Shown piece by piece: positions 53,052 through 61,990 of a stretch of 64,000 nucleotides of DNA. The notes under the pieces are model-generated. The model made no database searches, was not told the origin of the DNA, and worked only from the letters and a program-made list of their open reading frames with translations. The position numbers and the translations under genes were made by a program. This DNA comes from Streptomyces sp. YIM 130001 (GTDB lineage Bacteria; Actinomycetota; Actinomycetes; Streptomycetales; Streptomycetaceae), in assembly GCF_003574445.1 (NCBI RefSeq), contig NZ_KZ984565.1, positions 62,001 to 126,000 of the forward strand. The letters are read 5' to 3'. Every line of letters begins with the position of its first letter. Within the stretch, counting starts at the first letter, position 1.

Positions 53052-54122
53052 ATGCGCGGAGTGGTGTTCGACGGGAAAGAGGTCCAGGTCGTCGACGACC
53101 TGGAGGTACGTGAGCCGGGGCCCGGTGAGGTGCTTGTCGCCATCGCCGCGGCCGGGCTCTGCCACAGCGATCTGTCCGTGGTGGACGGGACGATCCCGTT
53201 CCCGGCGCCGGTCGTGCTCGGGCACGAGGGCGCGGGGGTGGTCGAGGCCGTCGGTGAGGGTGTGGGGCATGTCGTGCCGGGTGACCACGTCGCGCTGTCC
53301 ACGCTCGCCAACTGCGGTGCCTGCGCGCAGTGCGACCGGGGGCGCCCGACGATGTGCCGGAAGGCGATCGGGCGGCCGGGGCGGCCTTTCACGCGGGGCG
53401 GCGAGCCGGTGTACCAGTTCGCGGCGAACTCGGCGTTCGCCGAGCGCACGGTCGTCAAGGCCGTACAGGCGGTCAAGATCCCGCCGGAGGTCCCGCTGAC
53501 CTCCGCAGCGCTCATCGGCTGCGCGGTGCTGACCGGGGTCGGGGCGGTACTCAACCGGGCCCGGGTCGACCGCGGGGACACCGTCGTCGTGATCGGCGCC
53601 GGCGGCATCGGGCTCAATGTTCTCCAAGGGGCGCGGATCGCCGGGGCGTTGACGATCGTCGCCGTCGATGCGAACCCTGACAAGGAGGCGGTGGCACGGC
53701 AGTTCGGCGCGACGCACTTCGTCGATGCGAGTGCGGTGGGCGGGGGTGTCCCGGACGCGGTGCGGGCGGTCCTCCCCGACGGCGCCGACCATGTCTTCGA
53801 GTGCGTGGGCAGTACGGCGCTGGTGCGGCAGGCCGTCGATCTGCTGGGGCGGCGGGGGCAGGCGGTGTTGCTCGGGATGCCGGCGCCCGATGCGGAGGCG
53901 AGTTTTCTGCCGGCGGGGTTGTTCCTGGACAAGTCCATTCTGGGGTGCCGGTACGGGGCTGCTCGGCCGCAGCGGGATGTGGGGCTGTATGCGGCGTTGT
54001 ACCTGTCGGGCCGGTTGTTGCTCGACGAGCTCGTCACGCGGACGTACGAGGTGTCGGACTTCGGGCGGGCCGTCGACGACGCGCGGGCCGGACGGCTGTC
54101 TCGGGGGGTCTTGACGTTTTGA
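53052..54122 (+). CDS. Zinc-dependent alcohol dehydrogenase
   Basis: 356 aa from the ATG at 53052 behind GGAGGAGGCG. Medium-chain ADH: AAAGLCHSDLSV (catalytic Zn Cys), GHEGAGVVEAVGEGV, structural zinc motif NCGACAQCDRGRPTMC and Rossmann VVIGAGGIGLNVLQGA. It follows the SDR gene by 126 bp on the same strand and probably completes the oxidation of an alcohol to aldehyde or ketone in the same pathway. Confidence 0.9.
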   Translation: MRGVVFDGKEVQVVDDLEVREPGPGEVLVAIAAAGLCHSDLSVVDGTIPFPAPVVLGHEGAGVVEAVGEGVGHVVPGDHVALSTLANCGACAQCDRGRPTMCRKAIGRPGRPFTRGGEPVYQFAANSAFAERTVVKAVQAVKIPPEVPLTSAALIGCAVLTGVGAVLNRARVDRGDTVVVIGAGGIGLNVLQGARIAGALTIVAVDANPDKEAVARQFGATHFVDASAVGGGVPDAVRAVLPDGADHVFECVGSTALVRQAVDLLGRRGQAVLLGMPAPDAEASFLPAGLFLDKSILGCRYGAARPQRDVGLYAALYLSGRLLLDELVTRTYEVSDFGRAVDDARAGRLSRGVLTF

Positions 54123-54266
54123 CCGTGCCGGTCGGGGGGCTCGGTCGGGCGGGCAGGCGTGGGCGGACGGAACGGCCGGGGCGGAACGGCCGGGCGGGCT
54201 CGTGCGCAGAGCAAGGCGAGTCCGGACGCGGCGTTCGTTCGTGGCCGGGCGATGCGCTGTCGCCGC

Positions 54267-54614
54267 TCAGACCAACCCCGTCACCGTCACCGTGATCCGT
54301 GCCTGCCCCGCCTGGGCCGGAGCGACGGATCTCAGATGGTCGGCGACTGCTGTGCGGGTCGCGCGGGCCACGTCGACGGTGCGGGTGCGGGCGCGGGCGA
54401 CGAGGTGGATCTCGATGTGCCAGGCACCAAAGTCGTCGGCCGGCCGGGTCAGACGTACGCCCGCGGGGGCACCCTGCGCCGTCGCCGGCGGGCGGGCGAG
54501 TGCCGTCCGCAGCCGGCCGGCGAGGTCCGGCTTGAGGAAGGCGACGCCCGGTACGTCGGCCACGGCGCGGGCGATGTCCTCGGACAGGCCCCGGGGATCG
54601 GTCTCCTGCGGCAT
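54267..54614 (-). CDS. Small Asp23-like protein
   Basis: 115 aa. Divergent Asp23/Gls24 fold: IARAVADVPGVAFLKPD in place of the usual VPGV segment, then IEIHLVARARTRTVDVARATRTAVADHLRS (beta strand and helix of the domain) and a final ITVTVTGLV strand. It overlaps the preceding (upstream on this strand) anti-sigma gene by one base and closes the sigma operon. Asp23 proteins assemble into membrane-linked networks in Gram-positives. Confidence 0.75.
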   Translation of the reverse strand: MPQETDPRGLSEDIARAVADVPGVAFLKPDLAGRLRTALARPPATAQGAPAGVRLTRPADDFGAWHIEIHLVARARTRTVDVARATRTAVADHLRSVAPAQAGQARITVTVTGLV

Positions 54615-55342
54615 CAGTCCTCGCCCTCCTGCGCATGTTCCGTACCGGCCGCGCCGGCAAGGCCGGCCACGTCAGCCACCTCAGCCAAGTCGACCGCGTC
54701 AGCCAAGTCGACCACCTCGGCCAAGTCGGCCGCGTCACCCGAGTCGGCCGGTTCGTCGACGAGGTCCGTGATGCGGATGTCCACCGCCGAGACCTCCATG
54801 CCCAGTGCGCCGTCCATCGCCTCCCGGACCCGGGTCCTGACCTCGTCGGCCAGTGCGGGAAGGCGGGCCTGCGACGGGGCGTGGATCTCGAGACGGAGTT
54901 CGACCGTGCCGCCGTCCGCACCGTCCCCCGGTACCGGCCGCAGCCGGCAGGATCCGGCCCGCACTCCGGGCACGGTCTCGGCGGCGGCCCGCAGGGACCG
55001 GGCGGCGACCGACTCCATGATCCACAGATCCTCGTCCGGCTCACCCAGCGGAAGCGGGCGGCCCGGGCGCAGTTCGAGGCGTACGACATCCATCACGCGC
55101 CGGACGATCGTCGAACTGTCGTAGGGCGCCTCGTCCGCGCCCTCCTCCCGCAGCGAGCGGACAGCTGAGCCCAGCCGTTCGAGGTCCTCGACGGCCTGCC
55201 GGCAGTACGGGCACGTGTCCAGATGGGTGTCCTCGGTCCGGTCCTCCCAGGCCTCGGACACCTCGGAGAGCAGCCGCCCGCACGGCAGCCGCTCGTCGTC
55301 GCTGCCCCCGTACGGGTCGGGCGGGTCGGTGTGAGCCGTCAT
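54614..55342 (-). CDS. Zinc-finger anti-sigma factor fused to an Asp23-like domain
   Basis: 242 aa from the ATG at 55340-55342, overlapping the sigma stop (ATGA). N-terminal zinc motif CGRLLSEVSEAWEDRTEDTHLDTCPYCRQ (HxxxCxxC), then STIVRRVMDVVRLE, and an Asp23-like domain (AARSLRAAAETVPGVRAGSC, TVELRLEIHAPSQARLPALADEVRTRV). It ends in an acidic Ala/Leu/Asp-repeat tail (DLADAVDLAEVADVAG). No membrane segment. By analogy it holds the ECF sigma factor inactive and may release it according to Asp23 assembly state (inference). Confidence 0.82.
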   Translation of the reverse strand: MTAHTDPPDPYGGSDDERLPCGRLLSEVSEAWEDRTEDTHLDTCPYCRQAVEDLERLGSAVRSLREEGADEAPYDSSTIVRRVMDVVRLELRPGRPLPLGEPDEDLWIMESVAARSLRAAAETVPGVRAGSCRLRPVPGDGADGGTVELRLEIHAPSQARLPALADEVRTRVREAMDGALGMEVSAVDIRITDLVDEPADSGDAADLAEVVDLADAVDLAEVADVAGLAGAAGTEHAQEGED

Positions 55343-55923
55343 CGCCAAGCCCCCATTGCTTGTGTCAGGCAGCGTCGTGCGCGGAACACCCGGGCCCGGA
55401 CAGCCTCCTGGCTGATCCCGACCGTGGCCGCGATGAATTCGTAGGAACGACCGTCCAGTTCGCGCAACACCCAGCACGTCCGCTGCTCGGCCGACAGGAG
55501 ACCGAGCGCTTCGCGCAGATCGCGCACCGCGTCACGGGACTCGGCGATACGGGCCGGGGACACGGTGTGCTCGGGCGCGGCCACCTCGGCGGCCGTCTCG
55601 AGCGATGCCACGGGCTTGCGGGCGCGCAGGATGTTCAGGCAGCGGTTGGTGACGATGCGGTACGTCCAGGTGGCGAAGGACGCCCGGCCGTGGAACTCGG
55701 GCAGCCGCCGCCAGGCACTGATGAACGCCTCCTGCACCGCGTCCTCCGCCTCCGTCCGGGTGCCGAGCAGCCGTGTGGCGAGGCGGAGCAGCATCGGAGC
55801 ATGGCGTTGCACCAGCGCCGCGAAGGCGTCCTCGTCACCCTCCGCGGCCCGGACCGCGAGCAGGGCGTCGTCGGCTTCGCCCCCGCCGTCCGGTGGTGCG
55901 GTCTGATTGCGGGCCCCCGCCAC
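55339..55923 (-). CDS. ECF-type RNA polymerase sigma factor
   Basis: 194 aa from a GTG at 55921-55923 with GAGAGGAGCC upstream; longer in-frame starts run through Arg-rich non-coding-like sequence. Region 2 (DAFAALVQRHAPMLLRLATRLL, AEDAVQEAFISAWRRLPEFHG, FATWTYRIVTNRCLNILRARK) and region 4 (LLSAEQRTCWVLRELDGRSYEFIAATVGISQEAVRARVFRARR). First gene of a three-gene operon with the anti-sigma and small Asp23 genes, and divergent from the Asp23/AmaP operon. Confidence 0.92.
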   Translation of the reverse strand: MAGARNQTAPPDGGGEADDALLAVRAAEGDEDAFAALVQRHAPMLLRLATRLLGTRTEAEDAVQEAFISAWRRLPEFHGRASFATWTYRIVTNRCLNILRARKPVASLETAAEVAAPEHTVSPARIAESRDAVRDLREALGLLSAEQRTCWVLRELDGRSYEFIAATVGISQEAVRARVFRARRCLTQAMGAWR

Positions 55924-56258
55924 TGCGCGGCTCCTCTCGTCCTGTCCTGCTGCTTGGACACGGTCCCGGCGCGTCTGTGACGCACTGCTTCGCCGCCGTG
56001 TACGGAAGATCGTCCGGGGCATGCGGTCGGTGCGGGACCCGGCGCCGTAGCGGGTGCGGGACGGGGCGTACCGCACCGGAAAGCTACTGCATCCCGCCGC
56101 GGCCGCGTCGAGCGACGGCAGGCTCCTCGCGGCCCGCGGCGGGAGGTCCTTCGTCGTCCGGCGTGGACAAGTTCTTCGCGATCAGGCGTAACGGAGCCGT
56201 CGGAACCGGGTCTATCGCAGTGAGAGCAACTGACCGGCTACGGAAAGAAGGACGCGCG
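55924..56258. other. Divergent region sigma operon / Asp23 operon
   Basis: 335 bp. Best ECF-like promoter guess toward Asp23 is GTAAC (56188-56192) with GTCTAT (56210-56215) 17 bp on; weak. Nothing else seen. Confidence 0.4.
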
Positions 56259-56774
56259 ATGAGCACGAGCACCGGCACGCAGACGGCACCGACCGCCAAG
56301 GAAGCCTCCGCACCGCAGCGGACCGGTCAGCCGGCACAGACGACCGCGGTCTCCGGGGGTGCGACCGGCGCCGACCAGCCCGCCGCGAACCGCGGCAAGA
56401 CCTCCATCGCCGACGTCGTGGTCGTGAAGGTCTCCGGCATGGCGGCCCGCGAGATCCCCGGCGTGTACGACATGGGCGGCGGCCTCTCCCGCACCATCGG
56501 CGCGGTGCGCGACCGGGTGCCCGGAGGCCGGCCGAACGTGGGACGCGGCGTGAAGGTCGAGGTCGGCGAGCGGCAGACCGCCATCGATCTCGACCTGGTG
56601 GTGGAGTACGGCGTGGCGATCACCGACGTGGCGCGCGACGTACGGGAGAACGTCATCGCGGCGGTGGAGCGGATCACGGGCCTCGAGGTGGTCGAGGTGA
56701 ACGTCACGATCAACGACGTGCACCTGCCCGAGGACGACGCCGAGGAGCAGGGCGGTGACACCCGCGTCGAGTGA
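56259..56774 (+). CDS. Asp23/Gls24 envelope stress protein
   Basis: 171 aa from the ATG at 56259 (GAAAGAAGGA upstream). After a Thr/Ala/Gln-rich tail (1-48), a canonical Asp23 domain: TSIADVVVVKVSGMAAREIPGVYDMGG, GVKVEVGERQTAIDLDLVVEYG, ITDVARDVRENVIAAVERITGLEVVEVNVTINDVHLPED. In staphylococci Asp23 is anchored to the membrane by AmaP and signals cell-wall stress. This is the best-conserved member among the window's Asp23-like proteins and heads a tightly packed operon. Confidence 0.92.
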   Translation: MSTSTGTQTAPTAKEASAPQRTGQPAQTTAVSGGATGADQPAANRGKTSIADVVVVKVSGMAAREIPGVYDMGGGLSRTIGAVRDRVPGGRPNVGRGVKVEVGERQTAIDLDLVVEYGVAITDVARDVRENVIAAVERITGLEVVEVNVTINDVHLPEDDAEEQGGDTRVE

Positions 56775-56850
56775 CCGTCCGACCGAGTACTGATGTCGGG
56801 GACCGTGGGCCGGTGTCCCGAGTGGCACCGGCGAGGAGAGGACCGCAGTC

Positions 56851-57045
56851 GTGGTGAACCGGGGATTCGTCGTCGGGATGATCGCAGGTATGGCGCTGGC
56901 CTTCGCGGCGTATTTCGGGGGCTTCGGTGCGTTCTTGCTGGTGGCCGCGCTCGGTGGCCTGGGAGGTATGGCGGGCCACTGGCTCGACGGCGGCGGACGG
57001 TTGCAGGACCTGCGTGACGCCTACGCGCGCGGTGGTCGTCGATGA
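56851..57045 (+). CDS. Small two-helix membrane protein (DUF2273-like)
   Basis: 64 aa from a GTG at 56851 behind GAGGAGAGG. Two hydrophobic stretches (GMIAGMALAFAAYFGGFGAFLLVAAL, split by a Gly-rich turn) and a basic C-terminus (LQDLRDAYARGGRR). DUF2273-type small membrane proteins accompany asp23/amaP genes in Firmicutes, so it is likely a membrane partner of the Asp23 complex. Stop overlaps the next start (ATGA). Confidence 0.78.
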   Translation: MVNRGFVVGMIAGMALAFAAYFGGFGAFLLVAALGGLGGMAGHWLDGGGRLQDLRDAYARGGRR

Positions 57046-58118
57046 CGACGGCGGCCGACCGGGGCACCACGGTCGTGTCCGACCGGGCGGTGCGCCGGAT
57101 CGCCGAGCGGGCGGCCACGGAGCCGGCGGCCCCGGAGACGGGTTCCCGCGTCCGGGCCGGGACCGCGAAGGGCTCGGCGAGCGTGCACGGACGGCGGGCC
57201 GACGTCGCCGTCGAGGTCGCCCTGCCGTATCCGACGGGCGTCCACGAGGCGGCGCGCGAACTGCAGGCCCATGTGACGCGGCGTACACGGGAGTTGACGG
57301 GCCTCGACATCCGCAGGGCGCGCGTCGGCGTCACCGCGCTGCTGCCGGGCGTGCGCTCCGGTGAGCCCGCCGTCGAGGCTTCCCGTGCGGACGAGGCGGC
57401 GGTCGCGTCCCGTACGCCTCTGCGGTGGTGGTCCCGGCGCAGCGGACCCATGGTGCTGCTCACCCTGATGGCGGCCGTGGTGTGCGGAGCGGCGGCTTAC
57501 GACCTGCTGCGTGTGCACGTCGGCCACCGTCCGCCCGCGGCCTGGCGCACGGACACCCTGGACTGGCTGGCACAGCACGGGCCCGGCGACCCGGTGGCCG
57601 TCGCCGGGGCCGCCCTGCTCGTCGCCCTCGGCATCGCGATGATCCTCCTCGCCGTCACCCCCGGCTGCCGGAGCCTGCTCACCCTCGGCCCGCCGAGGGA
57701 CCCTTCGCCGTCGGCCTCCCCGCCGTCCGCCGCGTTCCGTGCGGCCATGGACCGTAGCGCCGTATCGCTGCTGGTCAGAGATGCGGTGGGGGATGTGTCG
57801 GGCGTCGGTCCCGTGCGTGTACGGGTGGGCCGCCGCCGGGTCGCCGTCCGCGCCCGACTGGACTTCGGCGAACCGGCCGCGGCCCGGCAGCAGATCACCC
57901 GGGCGGCGCGCGCGGCCCTGGACAGCTGCTGCCTGCGCCGCCCACCGAGGCTTCGCGTACGGGTCCGCGCCGCGCCGCACCCCATCCCGGGGCCTCGGAC
58001 GGACAGCGGAGCCCCGGACCCGCGGAGGGACAGCGATACCCCGGACCGAACCCCCTGCGCCGAGTCAGCCGCAACGGAGTCGGCAGCCCCGGGATCCGAA
58101 GGAGCGAGTCACCCATGA
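57042..58118 (+). CDS. Asp23-like domain membrane protein (DUF6286-type)
   Basis: 358 aa. N-terminal Asp23-like domain (VSDRAVRRIAERAATEPA, SASVHGRRADVAVEVALPYPTG, LTGLDIRRARVGVTAL), then two transmembrane helices (MVLLTLMAAVVCGAAAYDLL and VAVAGAALLVALGIAMILLAV), and a C-terminal cytoplasmic segment that again looks Asp23-like (AVSLLVRDAVGDVSGVGPVRVRVGRRRVAVRARLDF), so the protein has two such lobes on either side of a helical hairpin. The last 40 residues are disordered. Overlaps both neighbours. Confidence 0.82.
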   Translation: MTTAADRGTTVVSDRAVRRIAERAATEPAAPETGSRVRAGTAKGSASVHGRRADVAVEVALPYPTGVHEAARELQAHVTRRTRELTGLDIRRARVGVTALLPGVRSGEPAVEASRADEAAVASRTPLRWWSRRSGPMVLLTLMAAVVCGAAAYDLLRVHVGHRPPAAWRTDTLDWLAQHGPGDPVAVAGAALLVALGIAMILLAVTPGCRSLLTLGPPRDPSPSASPPSAAFRAAMDRSAVSLLVRDAVGDVSGVGPVRVRVGRRRVAVRARLDFGEPAAARQQITRAARAALDSCCLRRPPRLRVRVRAAPHPIPGPRTDSGAPDPRRDSDTPDRTPCAESAATESAAPGSEGASHP

Positions 58119-58696
58119 CACGAGGCCGCACCGTCCTCAACCGGCTCACGCTCGGAGCGACCGGCCTCGTCCTCCTCACGGCCGGCGGCTGGCTGGCCCT
58201 GGCCCGGACGACCTGGGTGCCGGGCCTGCCGGGCGCACGCACCCCCGGCGGCGAGTACGGCACCTTCGTCGACCCGGCACAGCTGGCGGCGGTACGGGAC
58301 CGCACCTGGTGGACCCCCGTGGTCGTCACGGTCTCGGTCCTCGCGACCGTCCTGCTCGCCGTCTGGTGCGCGCGGCAACTCGGCAGCGGCTTCCGCCGCC
58401 GGATCGAACTCGCCGCCCCCGGCGCGGACTTGCGTACCAGAGCCCTGGAGAGCGCCATGACCGAGCACGCGGAGGACCTCGACGGTGTCTCCCACTGCCG
58501 TGCCCGCGTACGGGTACGGCGGGCACGCCTCGACGTGATCCTGCGCGTACGACTGCGGCCCGACACCGGACCCGCGACCGTACTGCCGGGCCTGACCGCA
58601 CTCGCCTCCACCACGGAGGCCTCGCTCGCGCCGCACCGCGTCCGCACCCGGGTCCGCTTCGCCACCCGCTCGCACCGCAGGCCGCATGTCCGCTGA
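58115..58696 (+). CDS. AmaP-like alkaline shock membrane anchor protein
   Basis: 193 aa. Two transmembrane helices (LGATGLVLLTAGGWLALA and TPVVVTVSVLATVLLAVWCARQL) and a C-terminal cytosolic domain with an Asp23-like strand pattern (CRARVRVRRARLDVILRVRLRPDTG). This two-helix layout with an Asp23-interacting tail is that of AmaP. It sits at the end of the Asp23 block and overlaps both neighbours, which supports a membrane anchor role. Confidence 0.8.
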   Translation: MTRGRTVLNRLTLGATGLVLLTAGGWLALARTTWVPGLPGARTPGGEYGTFVDPAQLAAVRDRTWWTPVVVTVSVLATVLLAVWCARQLGSGFRRRIELAAPGADLRTRALESAMTEHAEDLDGVSHCRARVRVRRARLDVILRVRLRPDTGPATVLPGLTALASTTEASLAPHRVRTRVRFATRSHRRPHVR

Positions 58697-59585
58697 ACGC
58701 CACCCGGCGGCCCCGCGCCTGCGGTCCGCCCTCGCCTCGGTACGGACCGGCGGTGCGCTGCCCCGCGGCTGGCGCACCGCCCTGGTCCGTACGCCGCGTT
58801 CCATGTGGCGCGACGACGTGTCCGACCAGGCCGCCGCCCTCACGTACTACGCGATCCTTGCCGTACTGCCGGCCCTGCTGGTCACGGCCACCGCGTTCAG
58901 CCTGATCGGACCGGACACGGCGGAGAGTTTCATCGCCCATGTCACCGCCTACGCGCCGGGCCAGTCGGGCAGCCAGATCCACGACGCGCTGGCGCGGACC
59001 ATGCGGGACGGGGCCGCGGCCTGGCTGCTGCTGAGCGTCGGCACGGTCAGCGCGCTCTGGTCGGCGTCCAGCTATCTCGCCGTGTTCCGGCGGACGCTGC
59101 ACCGCATGCACCGGGTAGCCGACCGCCGCTCGCCGTGGCACAAGGCCCACCGCATCCTGCTGACCGCGCTGGCGCTGCTCGGCCTGTTCGTCTTCGCCGC
59201 ACTCGTCCTGCTGATGACCGGACCCTTCGCCGAGAGCCTGGGCGACTACCTCGGCCTCGGCACGATGGCGGCATGGACGTGGAGCCTGCTGCGCTGGCCC
59301 CTGCTGGCCGGAGTCGTGGCCCTGCTCGTCGTCATGGTCTTCCACACCGGCCCTTCGTCGGCACGCCTGCGCCGGCGCAGCGTCCCCGGCGGCGTGCTGG
59401 CGGCCGCACTGTGGCTCGCGGTCTCGGCGGGCTTCGCCCTGTACACCTCGACACTGAGCGACTACAGCAGGCTCTACGGCTCCCTGGCAGGCGTCGTCGT
59501 CTTCCTCATCTGGCTGTGGCTGTCCAACCTGGCCCTGCTCACCGGGGCCCAGTTCACCGCGGAACTGAGCGCACTGGAAGCGTGA
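58686..59585 (+). CDS. YihY/virulence-factor BrkB family membrane protein
   Basis: 299 aa, overlapping the AmaP-like gene by 11 nt. Six hydrophobic segments and YihY motifs: ALTYYAILAVLPALLVTATAF, SYLAVFRRTLHRMH, SLLRWPLLAGVVALLVVMVF, LYGSLAGVVVFLIWLWLSNLALLTGAQFTAEL. YihY proteins are envelope proteins of poorly known function (once called RNase BN). Its place at the end of the Asp23 operon hints at a shared role in the membrane. Confidence 0.9.
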   Translation: MSAERHPAAPRLRSALASVRTGGALPRGWRTALVRTPRSMWRDDVSDQAAALTYYAILAVLPALLVTATAFSLIGPDTAESFIAHVTAYAPGQSGSQIHDALARTMRDGAAAWLLLSVGTVSALWSASSYLAVFRRTLHRMHRVADRRSPWHKAHRILLTALALLGLFVFAALVLLMTGPFAESLGDYLGLGTMAAWTWSLLRWPLLAGVVALLVVMVFHTGPSSARLRRRSVPGGVLAAALWLAVSAGFALYTSTLSDYSRLYGSLAGVVVFLIWLWLSNLALLTGAQFTAELSALEA

Positions 59586-59624
59586 CGGCCAGGTCGCCGG
59601 CCGCCGACCGCGTTTGATCCACCG

Positions 59625-60584
59625 TCAGCGGAACGTCCGTCGATACGTGCTGGGGCTGACCCCCAGTGCCTTGTGGACATGGGCGCGCAGGGACTGGGCC
59701 GTGGCGAAGCCGGCGTCGTGGGCGATGGTTTCGATGGGGAGGTCCGTGGATTCCAGGAGGTGCCGGGCGCGCTGGACGCGCTGGTGGGTCAGCCATTCGC
59801 CGGGGGAGAGGCCGACTTCCTCGCGGAAGCGGCGGGTGAAGGTGCGCACCGACATCGACTGGCGCGCGGCGAGGTCGCGCAGCGAGAGAGGCTCGTGGAG
59901 GCGGGAGAGCGCCCATGCGCGGGCGCGGGCGGTGGAGGTGATCCCCGGTTCGGGTACGGGGCGTTCGATGTACTGGGCCTGCCCGCCGTCCCGGTGCGGT
60001 GGGACGACGGTACGGCGGGCCACGTCGTTGGCGATCCCCGAGCCGTGGTCGCGGCGCACGATGTGCAGGCACAGGTCGATGCCGGCGGCGACGCCCGCCG
60101 AGGTCAGGACGTCACCGTCGTCGATGAACAGCACGTCCGCGTCGACCCGTACGGCCGGGAAGAGCTGCTGGAAATGGTCGGCCGAGGCCCAATGCGTGGT
60201 CGCGGGCCGGCCGTCCAGGAGGCCCGCCGCGGCGAGGACGTAGCCGCCGGTGCAGATGGAGACCATCCGGGTTCCGGGGCGTACGAGGGCGAGCGAGGAC
60301 TCGAGCGCGTCGGTCAGGCGCCCCTGCGTGAAGACCGGGCCCAGTTCGTACGAGGCGGGGATCACGACCGTGTCGGCGCGGGCCAGCTCCTCGGGGCCGT
60401 TCTCCACCAGCACCGAGAAATCGGCGTCCGTGCGGACCGGACCCGGGGGCCGTACCGAACAGGTGGTGATCGTGTACAGCGGCTCGCCGGCGGGGGATCT
60501 GGCGCGGCCGAAGACGCGCTGCGGGATGCCCAGCTCGAAGGGGAGGCAGCCGTCCAGTGCGAGCACGGTCACACGATGCGTCAT
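59625..60584 (-). CDS. GlxA-family AraC-type transcriptional regulator
   Basis: 319 aa. N-terminal DJ-1/PfpI (GATase1-like) domain (VTVLALDGCLPFELGIPQ, SICTGGYVLAAAGLLDGRPATTHW with the nucleophile-elbow Cys) and C-terminal AraC HTH (SLRDLAARQSMSVRTFTRRF, IETIAHDAGFATAQSLRAHVHKALG). Such regulators control transport or catabolism genes next to them; here an MFS transporter starts 71 bp away in the opposite direction. Confidence 0.92.
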   Translation of the reverse strand: MTHRVTVLALDGCLPFELGIPQRVFGRARSPAGEPLYTITTCSVRPPGPVRTDADFSVLVENGPEELARADTVVIPASYELGPVFTQGRLTDALESSLALVRPGTRMVSICTGGYVLAAAGLLDGRPATTHWASADHFQQLFPAVRVDADVLFIDDGDVLTSAGVAAGIDLCLHIVRRDHGSGIANDVARRTVVPPHRDGGQAQYIERPVPEPGITSTARARAWALSRLHEPLSLRDLAARQSMSVRTFTRRFREEVGLSPGEWLTHQRVQRARHLLESTDLPIETIAHDAGFATAQSLRAHVHKALGVSPSTYRRTFR

Positions 60585-60655
60585 GGCCCGATCCTAGCGA
60601 ACCATGTCGCTCGGGCCACTCGTACCGGAAGGTCGCAGGCGGCAGGCTTCCTTCC

Positions 60656-61990
60656 GTGACTCAGACAACCTCGGGGCCCGACGACACCGTTCCGGCGACG
60701 GAGCAGCCCGGCACGCCGCACCCCGGCGCACCGCAGCGTCGCCGCGCTCCCCGGATCCACCGCGCCTGGTTCGTCGCCGCCGTGGCGTTCGTGACGATCA
60801 TCGGGGCGGCCGCGTTCCGGTCGCTGCCCGGCCTGCTCATCGATCCGCTGCACCAGGAGTTCGACTGGTCACGCGGCACGATCGGCTTCGCCGTCTCGGT
60901 GAACCTGGCGCTCTACGGCCTCACCGCACCCTTCGCGGCGGCCCTGATGGACCGTTTCGGCATCCGGCGCGTGGTGGCCGTCGCGCTCACCCTGATCTCC
61001 GTCGGTTCGCTGCTGACCGTATGGATGACGGCCGCCTGGCAGCTGATCCTCTACTGGGGCCTGCTCGTCGGGCTCGGCTCCGGATCGCTGGCCCTCGCGT
61101 TCGCCGCGACGGTCACCAACCGCTGGTTCACCGAGCGCCGCGGCCTGGTCACCGGCATCCTCACCGCCGCCAGCGCCTCCGGCCAGCTGGTCTTCCTGCC
61201 GCTGCTGTCCTGGCTCGTCGAACGGCACGACTGGCGCCCGGCCGCCGTCACCGTCGCCCTGTCCGCCCTCATCGTGGTGCCCTTCGTCTGGCTGCTGCTG
61301 CGCGACCACCCGGCGGACGTCGGCCTCGCTCCCTACGGGGCCACCGAGTACGTGCCGAAACCGCCTCCTGTGCGAGGGGCCGCCACGCGCGCGTTGCGAG
61401 TGCTTTTCTCAGCCGCTCGTACGGGTCCCTTCTGGCTGCTCGCCGGAACGTTCGCGATCTGCGGCGCGTCGACCAACGGCCTGATCCAGACCCATTTCGT
61501 GCCGGCCGCCCACGACCACGGCATGCCCGTCACGGCCGCCGCCTCGCTGCTCGCCGTGATCGGCGTCTTCGACGTGATCGGGACGATCGCCTCCGGCTGG
61601 TTCACGGACCGCTTCGACGCCCGGCGCCTGCTCGCCACCTACTACGCACTGCGCGGCGTCTCCCTGCTCTTCCTGCCGATGCTGCTCGCACCGGGCGTGA
61701 ACCCGCCGATGGTCTTCTTCATCGTCTTCTACGGCCTGGACTGGGTCGCCACCGTGCCGCCCACGATGGCCCTGTGCCGCGCGCACTACGGCGAGGACAG
61801 TGCCATCGTCTTCGGCTGGGTCCTCGCCTCGCACCAGGTGGGCGCGGCCCTCGTCGCCTTCCTCGGTGGCGTGGCCCGTGACGTCTTCGGCACGTACGAC
61901 GTCGTCTGGTACGCCTCGGGCGCCCTGTGCGCGGCAGCGGCGCTGATGGCCCTGGTGATCCGCAAGGGGAGGGCGCCGGCTGCGGCGTGA
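60656..61990 (+). CDS. MFS transporter
   Basis: 444 aa from a GTG at 60656. Twelve predicted transmembrane helices after a Pro-rich tail; MFS pattern LMDRFGIRRVVAVALT (loop 2-3), TGILTAASASGQLVFLPLLSWLVERHDWR, and WFTDRFDARRLLATYYALRG in the second half. Similar to oxalate/formate or monocarboxylate type MFS members. Divergent from the GlxA-type regulator, which probably controls it. Confidence 0.9.
   Translation: MTQTTSGPDDTVPATEQPGTPHPGAPQRRRAPRIHRAWFVAAVAFVTIIGAAAFRSLPGLLIDPLHQEFDWSRGTIGFAVSVNLALYGLTAPFAAALMDRFGIRRVVAVALTLISVGSLLTVWMTAAWQLILYWGLLVGLGSGSLALAFAATVTNRWFTERRGLVTGILTAASASGQLVFLPLLSWLVERHDWRPAAVTVALSALIVVPFVWLLLRDHPADVGLAPYGATEYVPKPPPVRGAATRALRVLFSAARTGPFWLLAGTFAICGASTNGLIQTHFVPAAHDHGMPVTAAASLLAVIGVFDVIGTIASGWFTDRFDARRLLATYYALRGVSLLFLPMLLAPGVNPPMVFFIVFYGLDWVATVPPTMALCRAHYGEDSAIVFGWVLASHQVGAALVAFLGGVARDVFGTYDVVWYASGALCAAAALMALVIRKGRAPAAA

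Noticed and set aside
55924..56076. Longer N-terminus of the ECF sigma factor (about 50 extra residues)
   Set aside because: The extension is Arg/Ser/Thr-rich and unlike sigma factors; GTG 55921-55923 has a strong ribosome site.
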